DNA of 34,461 nucleotides from a filamentous cyanobacterium Phorm 6 (GTDB lineage: Bacteria; Cyanobacteriota; Cyanobacteriia; Cyanobacteriales; Microcoleaceae). The notes under the pieces are model-generated. The model was given only the letters and a program-made list of their open reading frames with translations, was not told the origin of the DNA and did not search any database. Shown here in pieces: positions 25,562 through 34,437 of this stretch. The stretch is taken from positions 1 through 34,461 of the forward strand of contig PVWI01000030.1 of the NCBI GenBank assembly GCA_003003725.1. The letters are read 5' to 3'. Every line of letters begins with the position of its first letter. Position 1 is the first letter of the stretch. Both the position numbers and the translations under genes were made by a program.

Positions 25562-26275
25562 TTACTGATAAAGCTGATGGGCGGTAATATAAGTTCGGAC
25601 AACTTCGGGGACTAAGTAGCGGAGGTCGCGATTTTCGGCCGAGCAGCGGCGGATGTGGCTGGACGAAATCTCGATCGCACTCATAGACAACACCTCCCAG
25701 CGAATTTCCACGTTCCTCAGAGACATTTGTGCGGCCACTCGCAAGCCAACAGCATTTGTCTGAGCCTGCATCTTGTCGCCGGAATCGATCGGCTTTCCAC
25801 CCGCACTATTTCCCGACTCGGGCGCTTCCCCCCGATCCCCGCTGGCTGCTGACGAACCATCTCTCTGACTCGGGCGCGGGGCTACCAACCAGTCGCACAA
25901 CCCGCCAATTTCGCGACATCTGTGCCATTGGGGGAGAATTTGGAGTGCGTCACTACCAATAATCCAGTACCACTGATGATCCCCGGGATACAATTTTTGC
26001 AAATACAGCAGGGTGTCGATCGCAAAAGAACTGCCGGAGGGATTTGCCTCTGGTGGCGAAAGTACGAAGTTTGGGCGATCGGCGATCGCCAGAGCGAGCA
26101 TTTCCCGGCGCTGCTCAAAACTTGCCAAATCCGGGCGCCACTTGTGAGGAGGAGAGCGATCGGGTACCCAAATGACTCGATCGAGCTTAAATTGACTTGC
26201 AGCCGTCTGGGCCACCAACAGGTGCCCCCAGTGAACCGGGTCAAAAGTCCCGCCCAAAATCGCTATTTTCGCCAT
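25562..26275 (-). CDS. nadD: Nicotinate-nucleotide adenylyltransferase
   Basis: This 237-aa enzyme joins nicotinate mononucleotide and ATP to give deamido-NAD. GGTFDPVHWGH near residue 8 contains the HxGH nucleotide-binding motif, VPDRSPPHK is typical of NadD, and EISSSHIRR is the ISSTxIR motif. The protein is longer than most bacterial NadD because of a serine-, glycine- and aspartate-rich insert of about 40 residues near 150-190. The ATG at 26275 is fixed by the motif; no good ribosome-binding site is visible. Confidence 0.92.
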   Translation of the reverse strand: MAKIAILGGTFDPVHWGHLLVAQTAASQFKLDRVIWVPDRSPPHKWRPDLASFEQRREMLALAIADRPNFVLSPPEANPSGSSFAIDTLLYLQKLYPGDHQWYWIIGSDALQILPQWHRCREIGGLCDWLVAPRPSQRDGSSAASGDRGEAPESGNSAGGKPIDSGDKMQAQTNAVGLRVAAQMSLRNVEIRWEVLSMSAIEISSSHIRRCSAENRDLRYLVPEVVRTYITAHQLYQ

Positions 26276-26334
26276 ACAAAGTGGTAGTCTTGGTAAATCT
26301 TTGTGGGTTTCACCCCACATCGGGCTTCATTCAG

Positions 26335-26372
26335 TTGACAGTTGACCTGTGACAGTTGACCTGTGACAGATG
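26335..26372. repeat. Short direct repeat CAGTTGACCTGTGA
   Basis: The 14-mer is present twice in tandem just upstream of nadD, following a related CAGTTGA. It is a short tandem repeat of the kind scattered through this window. Confidence 0.6.
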
Positions 26373-26596
26373 AGGGCGACCTCTTCCTTTTAGGTAGAGG
26401 ATTGGAGTAATGAATAGTTTTCTTTTAATTTCTCCCCGATCAGGGTTCCGGCTTTAAACCAATTCTTTGGAGTAAAAACATCGCGGGGCCTTTGCTGACG
26501 TATCCCAGCACAGCCAGGGGATGGAAAAAAATCATACAGGAATATGCGATCGCCCAAAATCAGTCTGTTGCCCCAGACCCCAAACCCCATCCTCTG

Positions 26597-27745
26597 TGAA
26601 GTACCCGACGCTGACCGCTAAGCGGTACAGCACGGGCTTCCAGTTTCATAGGCTCACGGCATTCCTACATACTCCGTTCAGGTCTTACGAAGCCTTCGGA
26701 GGTTTTAGGCAATGCTTACGATTAGCAATACATCGCGACAGACTCCCGTAATGCCTTGCAGCATTACCGAACCAGCAATCCCACTTCCTGAGATTGTTAA
26801 ATAACTGTTTGTGTCAGGCCCAGATATTCAGCGGTGGGGTGGCTTCCTAGACTGCACTACTACCTCAAGGGTGTTTGAGTTGGCTGCTTCGGGTCATCGA
26901 CCATCTCTATTATAGGGCTTGCTGAATAGAACTAGAAGCTATGACTGCCAATGGTTTCAAGATTTTTAAACACAAAAAAGTGCAAGGTTATTATGTTTGT
27001 CGGCTCAAAATCCTTGGATTTCGGTGGAAAATTGTGGAGTAAATTTGGGAACCCATCTCCGAATCTCCCATTTTTCAAGCTGTTTGGCACCTAGATTCGA
27101 TTTGTGGGCTTTTTCAGCAAGCCCTATTATAGCATGAAACCCTTGCCTAGTATGGATTTGTTTCGGCGCACCTCAACAAACCTGTCTTTCATCCCACCCG
27201 CCTATCAAAGATTATGGGGTAGGGATTCCCGCCGATCTAGCTAACCTGCAATTTTATAGTTGTGACCGTTCCGGAAATCGACTCGGTACTAAGTCATATA
27301 GGATATCAAGACAAACCTCTCTACAAATCCCCAAATTTAGGGAAGCGCAGAGAATTGTATACAAAAATGTCTAGCGAACTGTATCCTGAAAAAAACAATT
27401 CTTGATGTCAGGAACCTCAGCCCTGACGGCATGAGGCTTGTAAGATTCTTACGAGCCGTCCTGACCAGCCTAAGACTTCCCTTGGTCTACGTTTTTTGAG
27501 TCACGACACCCTGGGATGCCTAGCTAGTCCCCTGAGAGTGTCATTTGCAGTTAAACAGTTTTAAGGTCACTGAAACAGTGCTGCAAGTCTAAAAAGCTCA
27601 GAAAACATTGACCGACAAGCTAACTTTACTCCGCAAGGGAGTTTTGGAGACAACCATATCTCCACGGAGGGGCAACCATGCTCCTCCTTCCCGAAAGGGA
27701 ATATAAAGCCGTCCTATAAGGACGGGGTTTCTACCCATTTTTTTG
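26597..27745 (-). mobile_element. Second IS200/IS605 relic, interrupted
   Basis: On the minus strand, a short tail with LPKTSEGFVRPERSM ends at 26665, followed by the hairpin GAAGCCCG... CGGGTACTTC (26598-26640), which has the look of an IS605 right end. The other end is AATATAAAGCCGTCC-TATA-GGACGG (about 27702-27725) and GGTTTCTACCCA, closely matching the motif at 25388-25426 and in the same orientation. The stretch 27630-27700 is rich in small hairpins. A 210-bp element has inserted at 26915. No intact tnpA or tnpB remains, and I see no other gene in 26276-27791. Confidence 0.55.
26915..27124. mobile_element. 210-bp insertion with terminal repeats and 7-bp target duplication
   Basis: GGGCTTGCTGAA at 26915-26926 and TTCAGCAAGCCC at 27113-27124 are perfect inverted ends. 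TATTATA flanks both sides (26908-26914 and 27125-27131), a direct target duplication. Inside, a 33-codon open stretch (ATGACTGCC onward) reads like a transposase tail, so this is probably an internally deleted DDE-type insertion sequence. Confidence 0.8.
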
Positions 27746-27791
27746 ATGATATCGCGTGTTATTGGCGTGGCGTGGTGTGTGAGGAGCGAAG

Positions 27792-29351
27792 ATGCGGAGT
27801 TCTGTTGATTTCAGCGGTAGACCATTTCATTTCATCGGCATTGGTGGGATTGGGATGTCAGCCATTGCCTATATTCTAGCTAAACGCAAGTTGCCTGTGT
27901 ACGGCTCCGATATTAAATCGAGTCACATAACCGAGCGCTTGCAAAAAATTGGAGCTCATATTTTTTGGCGTCAAGACGCCAGCAATTTTGAAGTATTTCA
28001 AACGGCTCTCAACGGTAGCAGTCCCGATCGCACGCAGCAGGAAAGGGCTATATCCTCGGCATTAGCTGGGACGGTATCGACTGCCGCCGTAGCGACAGCC
28101 GAAGCTCTCCAATCGAATGGCAACGGTTCCAGTGTCCAAGCAATGGGGGGATTGCCTCAAGTAGTATGTTCTACGGCAATTCACCCGGCAAATGCCGAAT
28201 ATCGAGCTGCTTTAGATTTGGGCTGTCCGATTTTTCATCGATCGGATGTGTTGGCAGCCTTAATTCAAGATTACCAAAGTATCGCCGTAGCCGGAACTCA
28301 CGGCAAAACTACTACTAGCAGCTTAATCGGCTTCATGCTGATGGCTGCGGGTCTAGATCCGACGATTGTAGTCGGAGGCGAGGTAAATGCTTGGGAAGGC
28401 AATGCCCGTTTGGGAGAAGGGCCTTACCTAGTTGCCGAGGCTGATGAATCCGACGGTTCTCTCGTCAAGCTAGTAGCCAAAATTGGCATAGTGACGAATG
28501 TGGAACTGGATCATCCAGACCATTACGATACCCTCGATCAGGTAATAGACACATTTAAGGTGTTTGCCCAAAATTGTCAAACCTTGATAGGCTGCATTGA
28601 CGATGAAATTGTCAAAGACTGCATTCAGCCTCATATCAGCTACAGTTTGAACCCGGACAAGGGTGCTGACTACACAGCTTCGGACGTGGAGTACGGTGCC
28701 GAAAGCACCAAGGCTGGCATTTGGGAGCGAGGAGCTTTTTTGGGGGAAATGCAGTTGAAGTTGCTGGGGACACACAATCTCAGCAATGCACTAGCGGCGG
28801 TAGCGGTGGGTCGATTGTTGGGATTAGAGTTTTCGGCGATTGCGAAAGCGATTGTCGGCTTTGAAGGAGCTCGCCGCCGTTTTGAGGTGCGGGGTTTTCA
28901 CAATGACATTCTGTTTGTGGACGACTACGCCCACCACCCTAGCGAAATTCTTGTTACTTTGGCGGCGGCTCGTTTGCGCATCGAAGGTAGCGAAAAGAAT
29001 CCCAAATCCCGAAGAGTAGTTGCTATTTTTCAACCGCACCGTTACAGCCGGACTCTGACATTTTTGCCAGAATTTGCTCAATCTTTTGGGGATGCAGATT
29101 TGGTTGTGGCTTGCGATATTTATAGTGCTGGGGAACCGAATTTAGGACAGATTAGCGGGCAACAGGTTGCTGATTTGATTGCTAAAGAAGGTGTAGAAGT
29201 TGAGTTTCAGCCTTCCCTGGAGTCGGTAAGTAAGTTTTTAACCGAAAATCTGCAACCGGGGGATTTGGCTCTGTTTTTGGGAGCTGGGAATCTGAATCAG
29301 ATTATTCCAGAGGTGATGGCTTTTTATCAAGAAGCCGATCGCCCGGATTAG
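27792..29351 (+). CDS. murC: UDP-N-acetylmuramate--L-alanine ligase
   Basis: This 519-aa enzyme adds L-alanine to UDP-MurNAc in the cytoplasm, the first peptide step of peptidoglycan synthesis. FHFIGIGGIGMSAIA binds the UDP part, GTHGKTTTSS at 168-177 is the ATP loop, EADESDGS and NVELDHPDHYD are Mur ligase motifs, and VDDYAHHPSEI and FQPHRYSRT belong to the C-terminal domain. GAGGAG precedes the ATG. Between DASNFEVFQ and PQVVCSTAIHPAN there is an insert of about 45 residues rich in A, S, T and G that ordinary MurC lacks. It is followed by murB. Confidence 0.95.
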   Translation: MRSSVDFSGRPFHFIGIGGIGMSAIAYILAKRKLPVYGSDIKSSHITERLQKIGAHIFWRQDASNFEVFQTALNGSSPDRTQQERAISSALAGTVSTAAVATAEALQSNGNGSSVQAMGGLPQVVCSTAIHPANAEYRAALDLGCPIFHRSDVLAALIQDYQSIAVAGTHGKTTTSSLIGFMLMAAGLDPTIVVGGEVNAWEGNARLGEGPYLVAEADESDGSLVKLVAKIGIVTNVELDHPDHYDTLDQVIDTFKVFAQNCQTLIGCIDDEIVKDCIQPHISYSLNPDKGADYTASDVEYGAESTKAGIWERGAFLGEMQLKLLGTHNLSNALAAVAVGRLLGLEFSAIAKAIVGFEGARRRFEVRGFHNDILFVDDYAHHPSEILVTLAAARLRIEGSEKNPKSRRVVAIFQPHRYSRTLTFLPEFAQSFGDADLVVACDIYSAGEPNLGQISGQQVADLIAKEGVEVEFQPSLESVSKFLTENLQPGDLALFLGAGNLNQIIPEVMAFYQEADRPD

Positions 29352-29508
29352 CTCTCAGAAACCATTCGAGTCGATTTACAGCCCCGGCGGTGCAAATTGC
29401 ACTGATACTGCTGACTTGATCGGCTCGCTCAAACATGGCTTCCCAGCCACCGATAAATGAAATTTCAACCACGTCTTCTCTGCGAAGGTATTTTTAAGGA
29501 TTTTCAAG

Positions 29509-30465
29509 ATGGTGACAATCTCGAATGACTCCTCTGTTAAGGAAAATCGGCGAGTGTATTCTCCTATTTCTTTGCGGGGAACTGACTGCAAGATCAACTC
29601 CCAAGTTTCGCTGGCGGGCCTGACTTCCTTCCGAGTCGGTGGGCCGGCGGAATGGTACATCGCTCCCCGCAGCATGGAGGCTTTGCAAGCGAGTTTTGCC
29701 TGGGCACACGATGAAGGAGTACCGGTGACTCTGTTGGGTGCCGGCTCTAATCTGTTGGTGAGCGATCGGGGTTTATCCGGTTTAGTCGTCGCCACTCGCT
29801 ACCTAAAACAGGTAAATTTTTATCCAGAAACAGGTCAAGTTACAGCCGGAGCGGGGGAGTCAATTCCCCGCCTCGCTTGGTTGGCGGCTAAACGCGGCTG
29901 GAAAGGTCTAGAATGGGCTGTTGGTATACCGGGCACTGTGGGAGGGGCTGTGGTGATGAATGCAGGCGCTCACAAGGCCTGTACTGCTGATATTCTGGTA
30001 AATGCTCGCGTCCTATCCCCAGGCGGCAAGGTGGAAATTCTGACTCCCCAAGAGTTGGAGTACCGCTACCGGACTTCGGTGCTGCAAGGGGGCGAAAAGC
30101 TGGTAACAGAAGCGACTTTCCAGTTGCAGCCGGGATTCGACCGATCGCAAGTCATGGCAGAAACTAATGACAATTTCAGCCAGCGGCGGACGAGTCAACC
30201 CTACCATCTGCCTAGCTGCGGATCTGTCTTCCGTAACCCCGGCCCGAAGACAGCCGGTTGGTTCATCGAACAAGCGGGACTGAAGGGATACCAGATCGGT
30301 GGCGCACAAGTTGCTCAGCGTCATGCTAATTTTATTCTTAACTGCGGGTCGGCAACGGCCAATGATATTTTTCAAGTGATCCGCCACGTTCAACAGCAAG
30401 TCGAGCAGCGGTGGTCGCTGTTGTTGGAGCCAGAAGTTAGAATACTGGGAGAGTTCCCCTTCTAA
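29509..30465 (+). CDS. murB: UDP-N-acetylenolpyruvoylglucosamine reductase
   Basis: This 318-aa flavoenzyme reduces UDP-enolpyruvyl-GlcNAc to UDP-MurNAc with NADPH. TSFRVGGPAEW and LLGAGSNLLVSD bind FAD, GLEWAVGIPGTVGGAVVMNAGAH is the family signature, SCGSVFRNP contains the catalytic serine and LEPEVRILGEF the catalytic glutamate. It is a type I MurB by layout. An AAGGA lies upstream of the ATG. It follows murC by 157 bp on the same strand, a common cyanobacterial arrangement. Confidence 0.95.
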   Translation: MVTISNDSSVKENRRVYSPISLRGTDCKINSQVSLAGLTSFRVGGPAEWYIAPRSMEALQASFAWAHDEGVPVTLLGAGSNLLVSDRGLSGLVVATRYLKQVNFYPETGQVTAGAGESIPRLAWLAAKRGWKGLEWAVGIPGTVGGAVVMNAGAHKACTADILVNARVLSPGGKVEILTPQELEYRYRTSVLQGGEKLVTEATFQLQPGFDRSQVMAETNDNFSQRRTSQPYHLPSCGSVFRNPGPKTAGWFIEQAGLKGYQIGGAQVAQRHANFILNCGSATANDIFQVIRHVQQQVEQRWSLLLEPEVRILGEFPF

Positions 30466-30527
30466 GGCATCATTGAAGTAATACGGAAACGGCAAACTGC
30501 CAGCCTACACACAATCAGAAATTAGTT

Positions 30528-30878
30528 ATGACAAAATCAGGACAAGGATTTGGCTTCGGCCTCGGCAAAATGAAAGAACTGACTGAAGCTTTCAAAAAAG
30601 CTCAGCAGGTTCAAGAAGGAGCTAAAAAGCTTCAAGAAGATCTGGATGTAATGGAAATTGAGGGAACTGCCGGCGGCGGCTTGGTTAAGGTTTTTCTCAG
30701 CGGCAACCAAGAACCCCGCCGCGTAGAAATTTCGCCGGATGCCCTCGGTGAAGGTGCTGATGTGGTTTCTGAACTCGTCACTGTGGCGATGCAGGATGCT
30801 TACGCTAAGTCTACGGCTACGATGCGGGAGAAAATGGAAGAACTCACCGGCGGACTCAATCTCCCCGGTTTCGGTTAG
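30528..30878 (+). CDS. ybaB: YbaB/EbfC nucleoid-associated protein
   Basis: This 116-aa DNA-binding protein of the YbaB/EbfC family forms dimers on the nucleoid. [20 protein letters not shown] is the N-terminal helix, [25 protein letters not shown] the central sheet, and [14 protein letters not shown] the C-terminal helix. The glycine-rich ends are usual. It lies 62 bp behind murB on the same strand. The role in the cell (chromosome organisation or regulation) is known only in general terms. Confidence 0.93.
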   Translation: MTKSGQGFGFGLGKMKELTEAFKKAQQVQEGAKKLQEDLDVMEIEGTAGGGLVKVFLSGNQEPRRVEISPDALGEGADVVSELVTVAMQDAYAKSTATMREKMEELTGGLNLPGFG

Positions 30879-30944
30879 TCATTAGTCATCAGTCAATTGT
30901 TGACTGTTGACTGTTGACTGATTAAACTTTCTGGAAAACCCCTA

Positions 30945-31040
30945 TATAGCCTTTCTCAGGTACATGAGGTATGTAATAAGGCTTGAAAGTCCCGATATTC
31001 ATGGAATCTCGTGTACCTCATCTTTCTAAGAAAGGCTATA
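30945..31040. mobile_element. 96-bp MITE with TA-flanked inverted ends
   Basis: TATAGCCTTTCT at 30945-30956 and AGAAAGGCTATA at 31029-31040 are perfect inverted ends; a weaker second pair (GGTACATGAGGT and GTGTACCTCAT) lies inside. If the outer TA pairs are the target duplication, the element is of the IS630/Tc1 MITE kind. Confidence 0.65.
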
Positions 31041-31044
31041 GTAA

Positions 31045-31103
31045 GGTGCGTCGCTGCTCCATGTTCGATGGAACTTGCAGATTGACTCTGAAAGCGACGC
31101 ACC
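31045..31103. repeat. 59-bp palindromic element GGTGCGTCGCT
   Basis: GGTGCGTCGCT at 31045-31055 and its complement AGCGACGCACC at 31093-31103 bound a short core. It lies directly beside the 96-bp MITE, in the spacer between ybaB and the phosphatase gene. Confidence 0.65.
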
Positions 31104-31133
31104 CTACAAATTAGCACTGTTGACTGTTGACTG

Positions 31134-31308
31134 ACTAATAACTAATAACTAATAACTAATAACTAATAACTAATGACTAATAACTAATAACTAATAACTA
31201 ATAACTAATGACTAATAACTAATGACTAATAACTAATAACTAATGACTAATGACTAATAACTAATAACTAATGACTAATAACTAATAACTAATAACTAAT
31301 AACTAATG
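31134..31308 (+). repeat. 25-unit heptamer array ACTAATR
   Basis: Twenty-five uninterrupted units of ACTAATA or ACTAATG. Units 6, 11, 13, 16, 17, 20 and 25 are the G type, each giving an ATG. The ATG of unit 25 is the start codon of the phosphatase gene; the six earlier ones open only four-codon frames (ATG ACT AAT AAC TAA, or GAC for AAC). Heptamer arrays of this type are known as STRR sequences in filamentous cyanobacteria. Confidence 0.95.
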
Positions 31309-31794
31309 ACTAAATTATTGTTTGTCTGCCTTGGTAACATCTGCCGATCGCCCTCAGCAGAAAATATCATGGATCATTTAATCGAAAAAGCAGGTTTGGG
31401 CGATCGTATCACCTGCGATTCCGCCGGAACTGCCGGCTATCACATTGGTAGCGCCCCTGACAGCCGCATGACATTGGCTGCGAGGAAGCAAGGAATTGAA
31501 TTGTTAGGCGCAGCCCGTCAATTTCAAAGGAAAGATTTTGAAAATTTTGATTTGATTCTGGCGATGGATCGGGACAATTATCGGAATATTCTTGCTCTCG
31601 ACAAGGCCGGAAAATATCAAGATAAAGTGCGGTTGATGTGCGATTTTTGCCAGAAATACGACCTAAAAGAAGTGCCAGATCCTTACTACGGCGGCCCGGA
31701 GGGATTCGATCGCGTAATTGATTTGCTGATGGACGCTTCGGAGGGTTTGTTGGAGTATGTTATGAGTCAGGAACAATTAACAATTAACAATTAA
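31306..31794 (+). CDS. Low-molecular-weight protein-tyrosine phosphatase
   Basis: This 162-aa cytoplasmic phosphatase has the loop VCLGNICRS with catalytic C8 and R14, and the general acid D125 in DPYYGG. In bacteria such enzymes often act on tyrosine kinases that control exopolysaccharide export, which would fit the glycan locus, though it sits among housekeeping genes. The start codon is the last ATG of a 25-unit heptamer array and has no ribosome-binding site. It must be right or nearly so, because the family begins only a few residues before the loop. The last residues (LTINN) and the stop are encoded by a second heptamer array. Confidence 0.93.
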   Translation: MTKLLFVCLGNICRSPSAENIMDHLIEKAGLGDRITCDSAGTAGYHIGSAPDSRMTLAARKQGIELLGAARQFQRKDFENFDLILAMDRDNYRNILALDKAGKYQDKVRLMCDFCQKYDLKEVPDPYYGGPEGFDRVIDLLMDASEGLLEYVMSQEQLTINN

Positions 31795-31837
31795 CAATTA
31801 CCAATTACCAATTAACAATTCCCAATTACCAATTACC
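31774..31837. repeat. Heptamer array CAATTAM at two convergent gene ends
   Basis: About nine units of CAATTAA or CAATTAC (one CAATTCC). The array encodes the last residues and stop of the phosphatase on the plus strand and the last residues GNW and stop of the response regulator on the minus strand. No hairpin terminator is present between the two. Confidence 0.9.
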
Positions 31838-32539
31838 TACTAAATGATGTTCCATCGCAAAGCGAACGAGTTCTGTTCGGTTGCTGCTTTCGGTTTTTCT
31901 GAACAAGCTGCTGACGTGCTTTTCGATGGTGCGAGGACTGAGGTGGAGCCGATCGCCAATTTGAATATTAGAAAGACCTTCTGTCAGCAAATCTAGCACT
32001 TGTTGCTCTCGTTGCGTTAAAGCTGGAGCATTTTGGCTTGGAGAATAGCCATCGCCCGTTTTTGACTTTTGAGTTAAAAAATCGGTTTCATGGTGGCTGT
32101 TAGCTCTGTGGCGTGCCTCTGTTGACGTAGGTTCTGGTTCCGAACGAGAAGGTGCCTGAGCAATTAGGGCGTAGCGATCGAGTAAAGACCGAATTACCGC
32201 CCCTAATTCACTGAGTTCAAAAGGCTTAGCCAGATAATTGTCGCACCCCATCTGATAGCCGCGAATCCGTTCCTGGGTGCTGGTGCGTTCCGTCAGAAAA
32301 ATCACCGGCAGCAAGCGGAAAGCCGGACGAGTCCGAACTCGCCGCACGAATTCGTAACCATCCATTTCGGGCATTGTGATGTCGGTGACAATCAAGTGAG
32401 GCCCAAATTCCTCTACCAAGCCCAAAGCTTCTTTGCCGTTCTCAGCAGCGATTACAGAGTATCCAGTAATTTCCAGATAATCGGTAATCGACAAGCGAGT
32501 CGCGAAATCGTCGTCAGCAACCAGAATTGTCAAGGGCAT
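31826..32539 (-). CDS. Response regulator, receiver plus LuxR-type HTH
   Basis: This 237-aa NarL/FixJ-type regulator has a receiver domain at 1-120 with acidic pair D9/D10, phospho-acceptor D53 in VTDITMPEMDGYEF, T83 in FLTERTS and K105 in LAKPFE. A charged serine- and threonine-rich linker follows, and then a LuxR helix-turn-helix at about 170-230 (LTQREQQVLDLLTEGLSNIQIG, cut here to the family core LTQREQQVLDLL). The layout resembles the Ycf29-like regulators of cyanobacteria and red-algal plastids, but I cannot confirm that. No sensor kinase is nearby. The C-terminal GNW comes from a heptamer array. Confidence 0.9.
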   Translation of the reverse strand: MPLTILVADDDFATRLSITDYLEITGYSVIAAENGKEALGLVEEFGPHLIVTDITMPEMDGYEFVRRVRTRPAFRLLPVIFLTERTSTQERIRGYQMGCDNYLAKPFELSELGAVIRSLLDRYALIAQAPSRSEPEPTSTEARHRANSHHETDFLTQKSKTGDGYSPSQNAPALTQREQQVLDLLTEGLSNIQIGDRLHLSPRTIEKHVSSLFRKTESSNRTELVRFAMEHHLVGNW

Positions 32540-32608
32540 GGGGGAATTAAAAGTTAAACAGTTAAAAATTAAAAATGACTAATTTCACTTTTCATTTTTA
32601 TTCTACTG

Positions 32609-34201
32609 TTAAGTTTCTTGATAACTGGTAGTCAAAGTGGCCGGCTGCGCAAAATTTCCCTTCAAAGCTACGCCGCGCCCGTTGGCTGCCAAATGCCGCA
32701 GAGTTTTGTAAATTGTCTCGATTTGCTCTGGTGTTCCGGCTTTTTTGGCGATTTCTGCTACAGACAGAGGTGTGTCAGCGTCTTTGATCACTTGTAGTAC
32801 CCGTTGCTGCAAGTCCAACACAGCAGCGGCCGCTTTTTTGCCTGCTTCCACCCCTGGCTGGTGATAGGCGTTGACATTCACTAAGGAACCATAAAAACCT
32901 ACTGCTCTTTCGTAGAGGGCAATTAACGCTCCGACAGTGCGAGGATTGACTTGAGGAATTGTGACAACGATCGAATCTCGGTGATTTTCGTACAAGGCTT
33001 GTCGAGTTCCCTGTAACAAGCCAGACAAATAATCTCCGCAAGTAACGCCCGGTTCTACTTCTGGGGAAATGCCTTTTCTGTCTTCCAAAACTTCGATAAA
33101 TGTTAGGAAGAAATTCGACACGCCGTCTCGGAGTTGCTGGACGTAGGCGTGTTGATCGGTGCTGCCTTTGTTACCGTAGACTGATATTCCTTGATGAACT
33201 ATGTTGCCATCTAAATCTTTTTCTTTGCCGATCGACTCCATGACTAATTGTTGCAAATAGCGGCTGAACAATAGCAGTGAATCTTTATATGGCAAAACTA
33301 CCATATCTTTTTCGCCGCGTCCGTTGCAGGCAAAGTACCAGGACATTGCTAACAGGGCGGCGGGATTGTTTTTAATTTCGGGGGTTCTGGTAGCTTCGTC
33401 CATGACTTTAGCACCGTCGAGTATTGCCCGAATGTCGATGCCTTGCAAAGCTGCTGGCAACAGTCCGACTGCTGAGAGTTCCGAAGTGCGTCCTCCCACC
33501 CAGTCTGACATCGGGAATGTGGCAATCCAGCCTTGTGATTTGGCTAATTTGTCTAGTTGGCTGTCAACTCCGGTGATGGCTATGGCTTGTTTGGCGAAGT
33601 CGAGTTTTTGGGCTGCGAAGGCTTTTTGAACTTCGATCATGCCGTTGCGGGGTTCGGGGGTGCCGCCGGATTTGGAGATGGTAATTACTAGGGTGCTGAC
33701 GAGTTTATCCTTGATTTTGTTCAGGATGCGATCGATCCCCGCCGGATCTGTGTTGTCAATGAAATGTATTGCTCGGGGTGGAATGTCTGGGGATAAAGCT
33801 TCGGAGACAAATTGGGGGCCGAGGGCAGAACCACCAATCCCGATCGAGATTATGTCGGTAAATTGGGGAGCGAATGGTGGCTTGATCTCGCGGTTTTGAA
33901 CTTTCTTGACAAATTCTTCGATTTGTGCTATGCCTTCGATAATTTCTTGTTTGAGTTCTGAGGTAGGGGCGAGATCGGGATTTCGCAGCCAGTAGTGGCC
34001 CACCATGCGGTTTTCGTCTGGATTGGCGATCGCCCCTGCTTCCAAAGCTGCCATGTCTTTGAAAGCTTTGTCAAATTTTGGTTTCATTGTGGCGACGAAA
34101 GCATCGTCGAACCCCATCCGGCTGATATCGAGATAAAGTCCCAATCCCTCATGATAGTAAAGCCAGTCTTGATAGCGTTGCCAGAGTGCTGTGGCGTCCA
34201 T
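32609..34201 (-). CDS. pgi: Glucose-6-phosphate isomerase
   Basis: This 530-aa enzyme interconverts glucose-6-phosphate and fructose-6-phosphate. [15 protein letters not shown] and [14 protein letters not shown] bind the sugar phosphate, and [17 protein letters not shown] and [11 protein letters not shown] carry conserved active-site residues of the cyanobacterial branch. A C-terminal part (residues about 455-515, with [20 protein letters not shown]) resembles a small winged-helix domain, common in this branch. A weak AGAGAA precedes the ATG at 34201. Its substrate pool also feeds the nucleotide-sugar genes. Confidence 0.95.
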   Translation of the reverse strand: MDATALWQRYQDWLYYHEGLGLYLDISRMGFDDAFVATMKPKFDKAFKDMAALEAGAIANPDENRMVGHYWLRNPDLAPTSELKQEIIEGIAQIEEFVKKVQNREIKPPFAPQFTDIISIGIGGSALGPQFVSEALSPDIPPRAIHFIDNTDPAGIDRILNKIKDKLVSTLVITISKSGGTPEPRNGMIEVQKAFAAQKLDFAKQAIAITGVDSQLDKLAKSQGWIATFPMSDWVGGRTSELSAVGLLPAALQGIDIRAILDGAKVMDEATRTPEIKNNPAALLAMSWYFACNGRGEKDMVVLPYKDSLLLFSRYLQQLVMESIGKEKDLDGNIVHQGISVYGNKGSTDQHAYVQQLRDGVSNFFLTFIEVLEDRKGISPEVEPGVTCGDYLSGLLQGTRQALYENHRDSIVVTIPQVNPRTVGALIALYERAVGFYGSLVNVNAYHQPGVEAGKKAAAAVLDLQQRVLQVIKDADTPLSVAEIAKKAGTPEQIETIYKTLRHLAANGRGVALKGNFAQPATLTTSYQET

Positions 34202-34403
34202 AGGAATTCTCTACAATTTTTATAATGTGCGATCGGCCCCGTCGGGAATCCAACAATTGTAGTTTAAAACTTACCGAAGAACACCTGATCTTAAGAACAG
34301 GCTCTTATCGCCTGTTCCACAAAGAGTCAGTTTTATTGTGGGATGGGCAGGAGAGCCCACCCTCGAATCTTAACAACAGGTTCTTATAGAACCCATTTGA
34401 CAT

Positions 34404-34437
34404 CTTTTACGGTCTTGTGGTAGCGTGACCGTAAAAG
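34404..34437. repeat. 11-bp perfect inverted repeat upstream of pgi
   Basis: CTTTTACGGTC and GACCGTAAAAG are separated by 12 bases. It lies about 200 bp upstream of the pgi start near the window edge, after a second hairpin (GAACAGGC... GCCTGTTC, about 34297-34319). No gene is seen in 34202-34461. Confidence 0.55.

Noticed and set aside
26390-26590. 66-codon minus-strand frame and an overlapping 31-codon frame (MIFFHPLAVLGYVSKG) upstream of nadD
   Set aside because: Neither has a ribosome-binding site or a family I recognise; conservation would have to be shown before calling a gene.
26521-26751. 76-codon plus-strand frame
   Set aside because: It is antisense to the second IS605 relic and crosses its terminal hairpin.
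31134-31308. Heptamer array as a CRISPR or coding sequence
   Set aside because: Units are 7 bp with no spacers, and stops occur in every frame.
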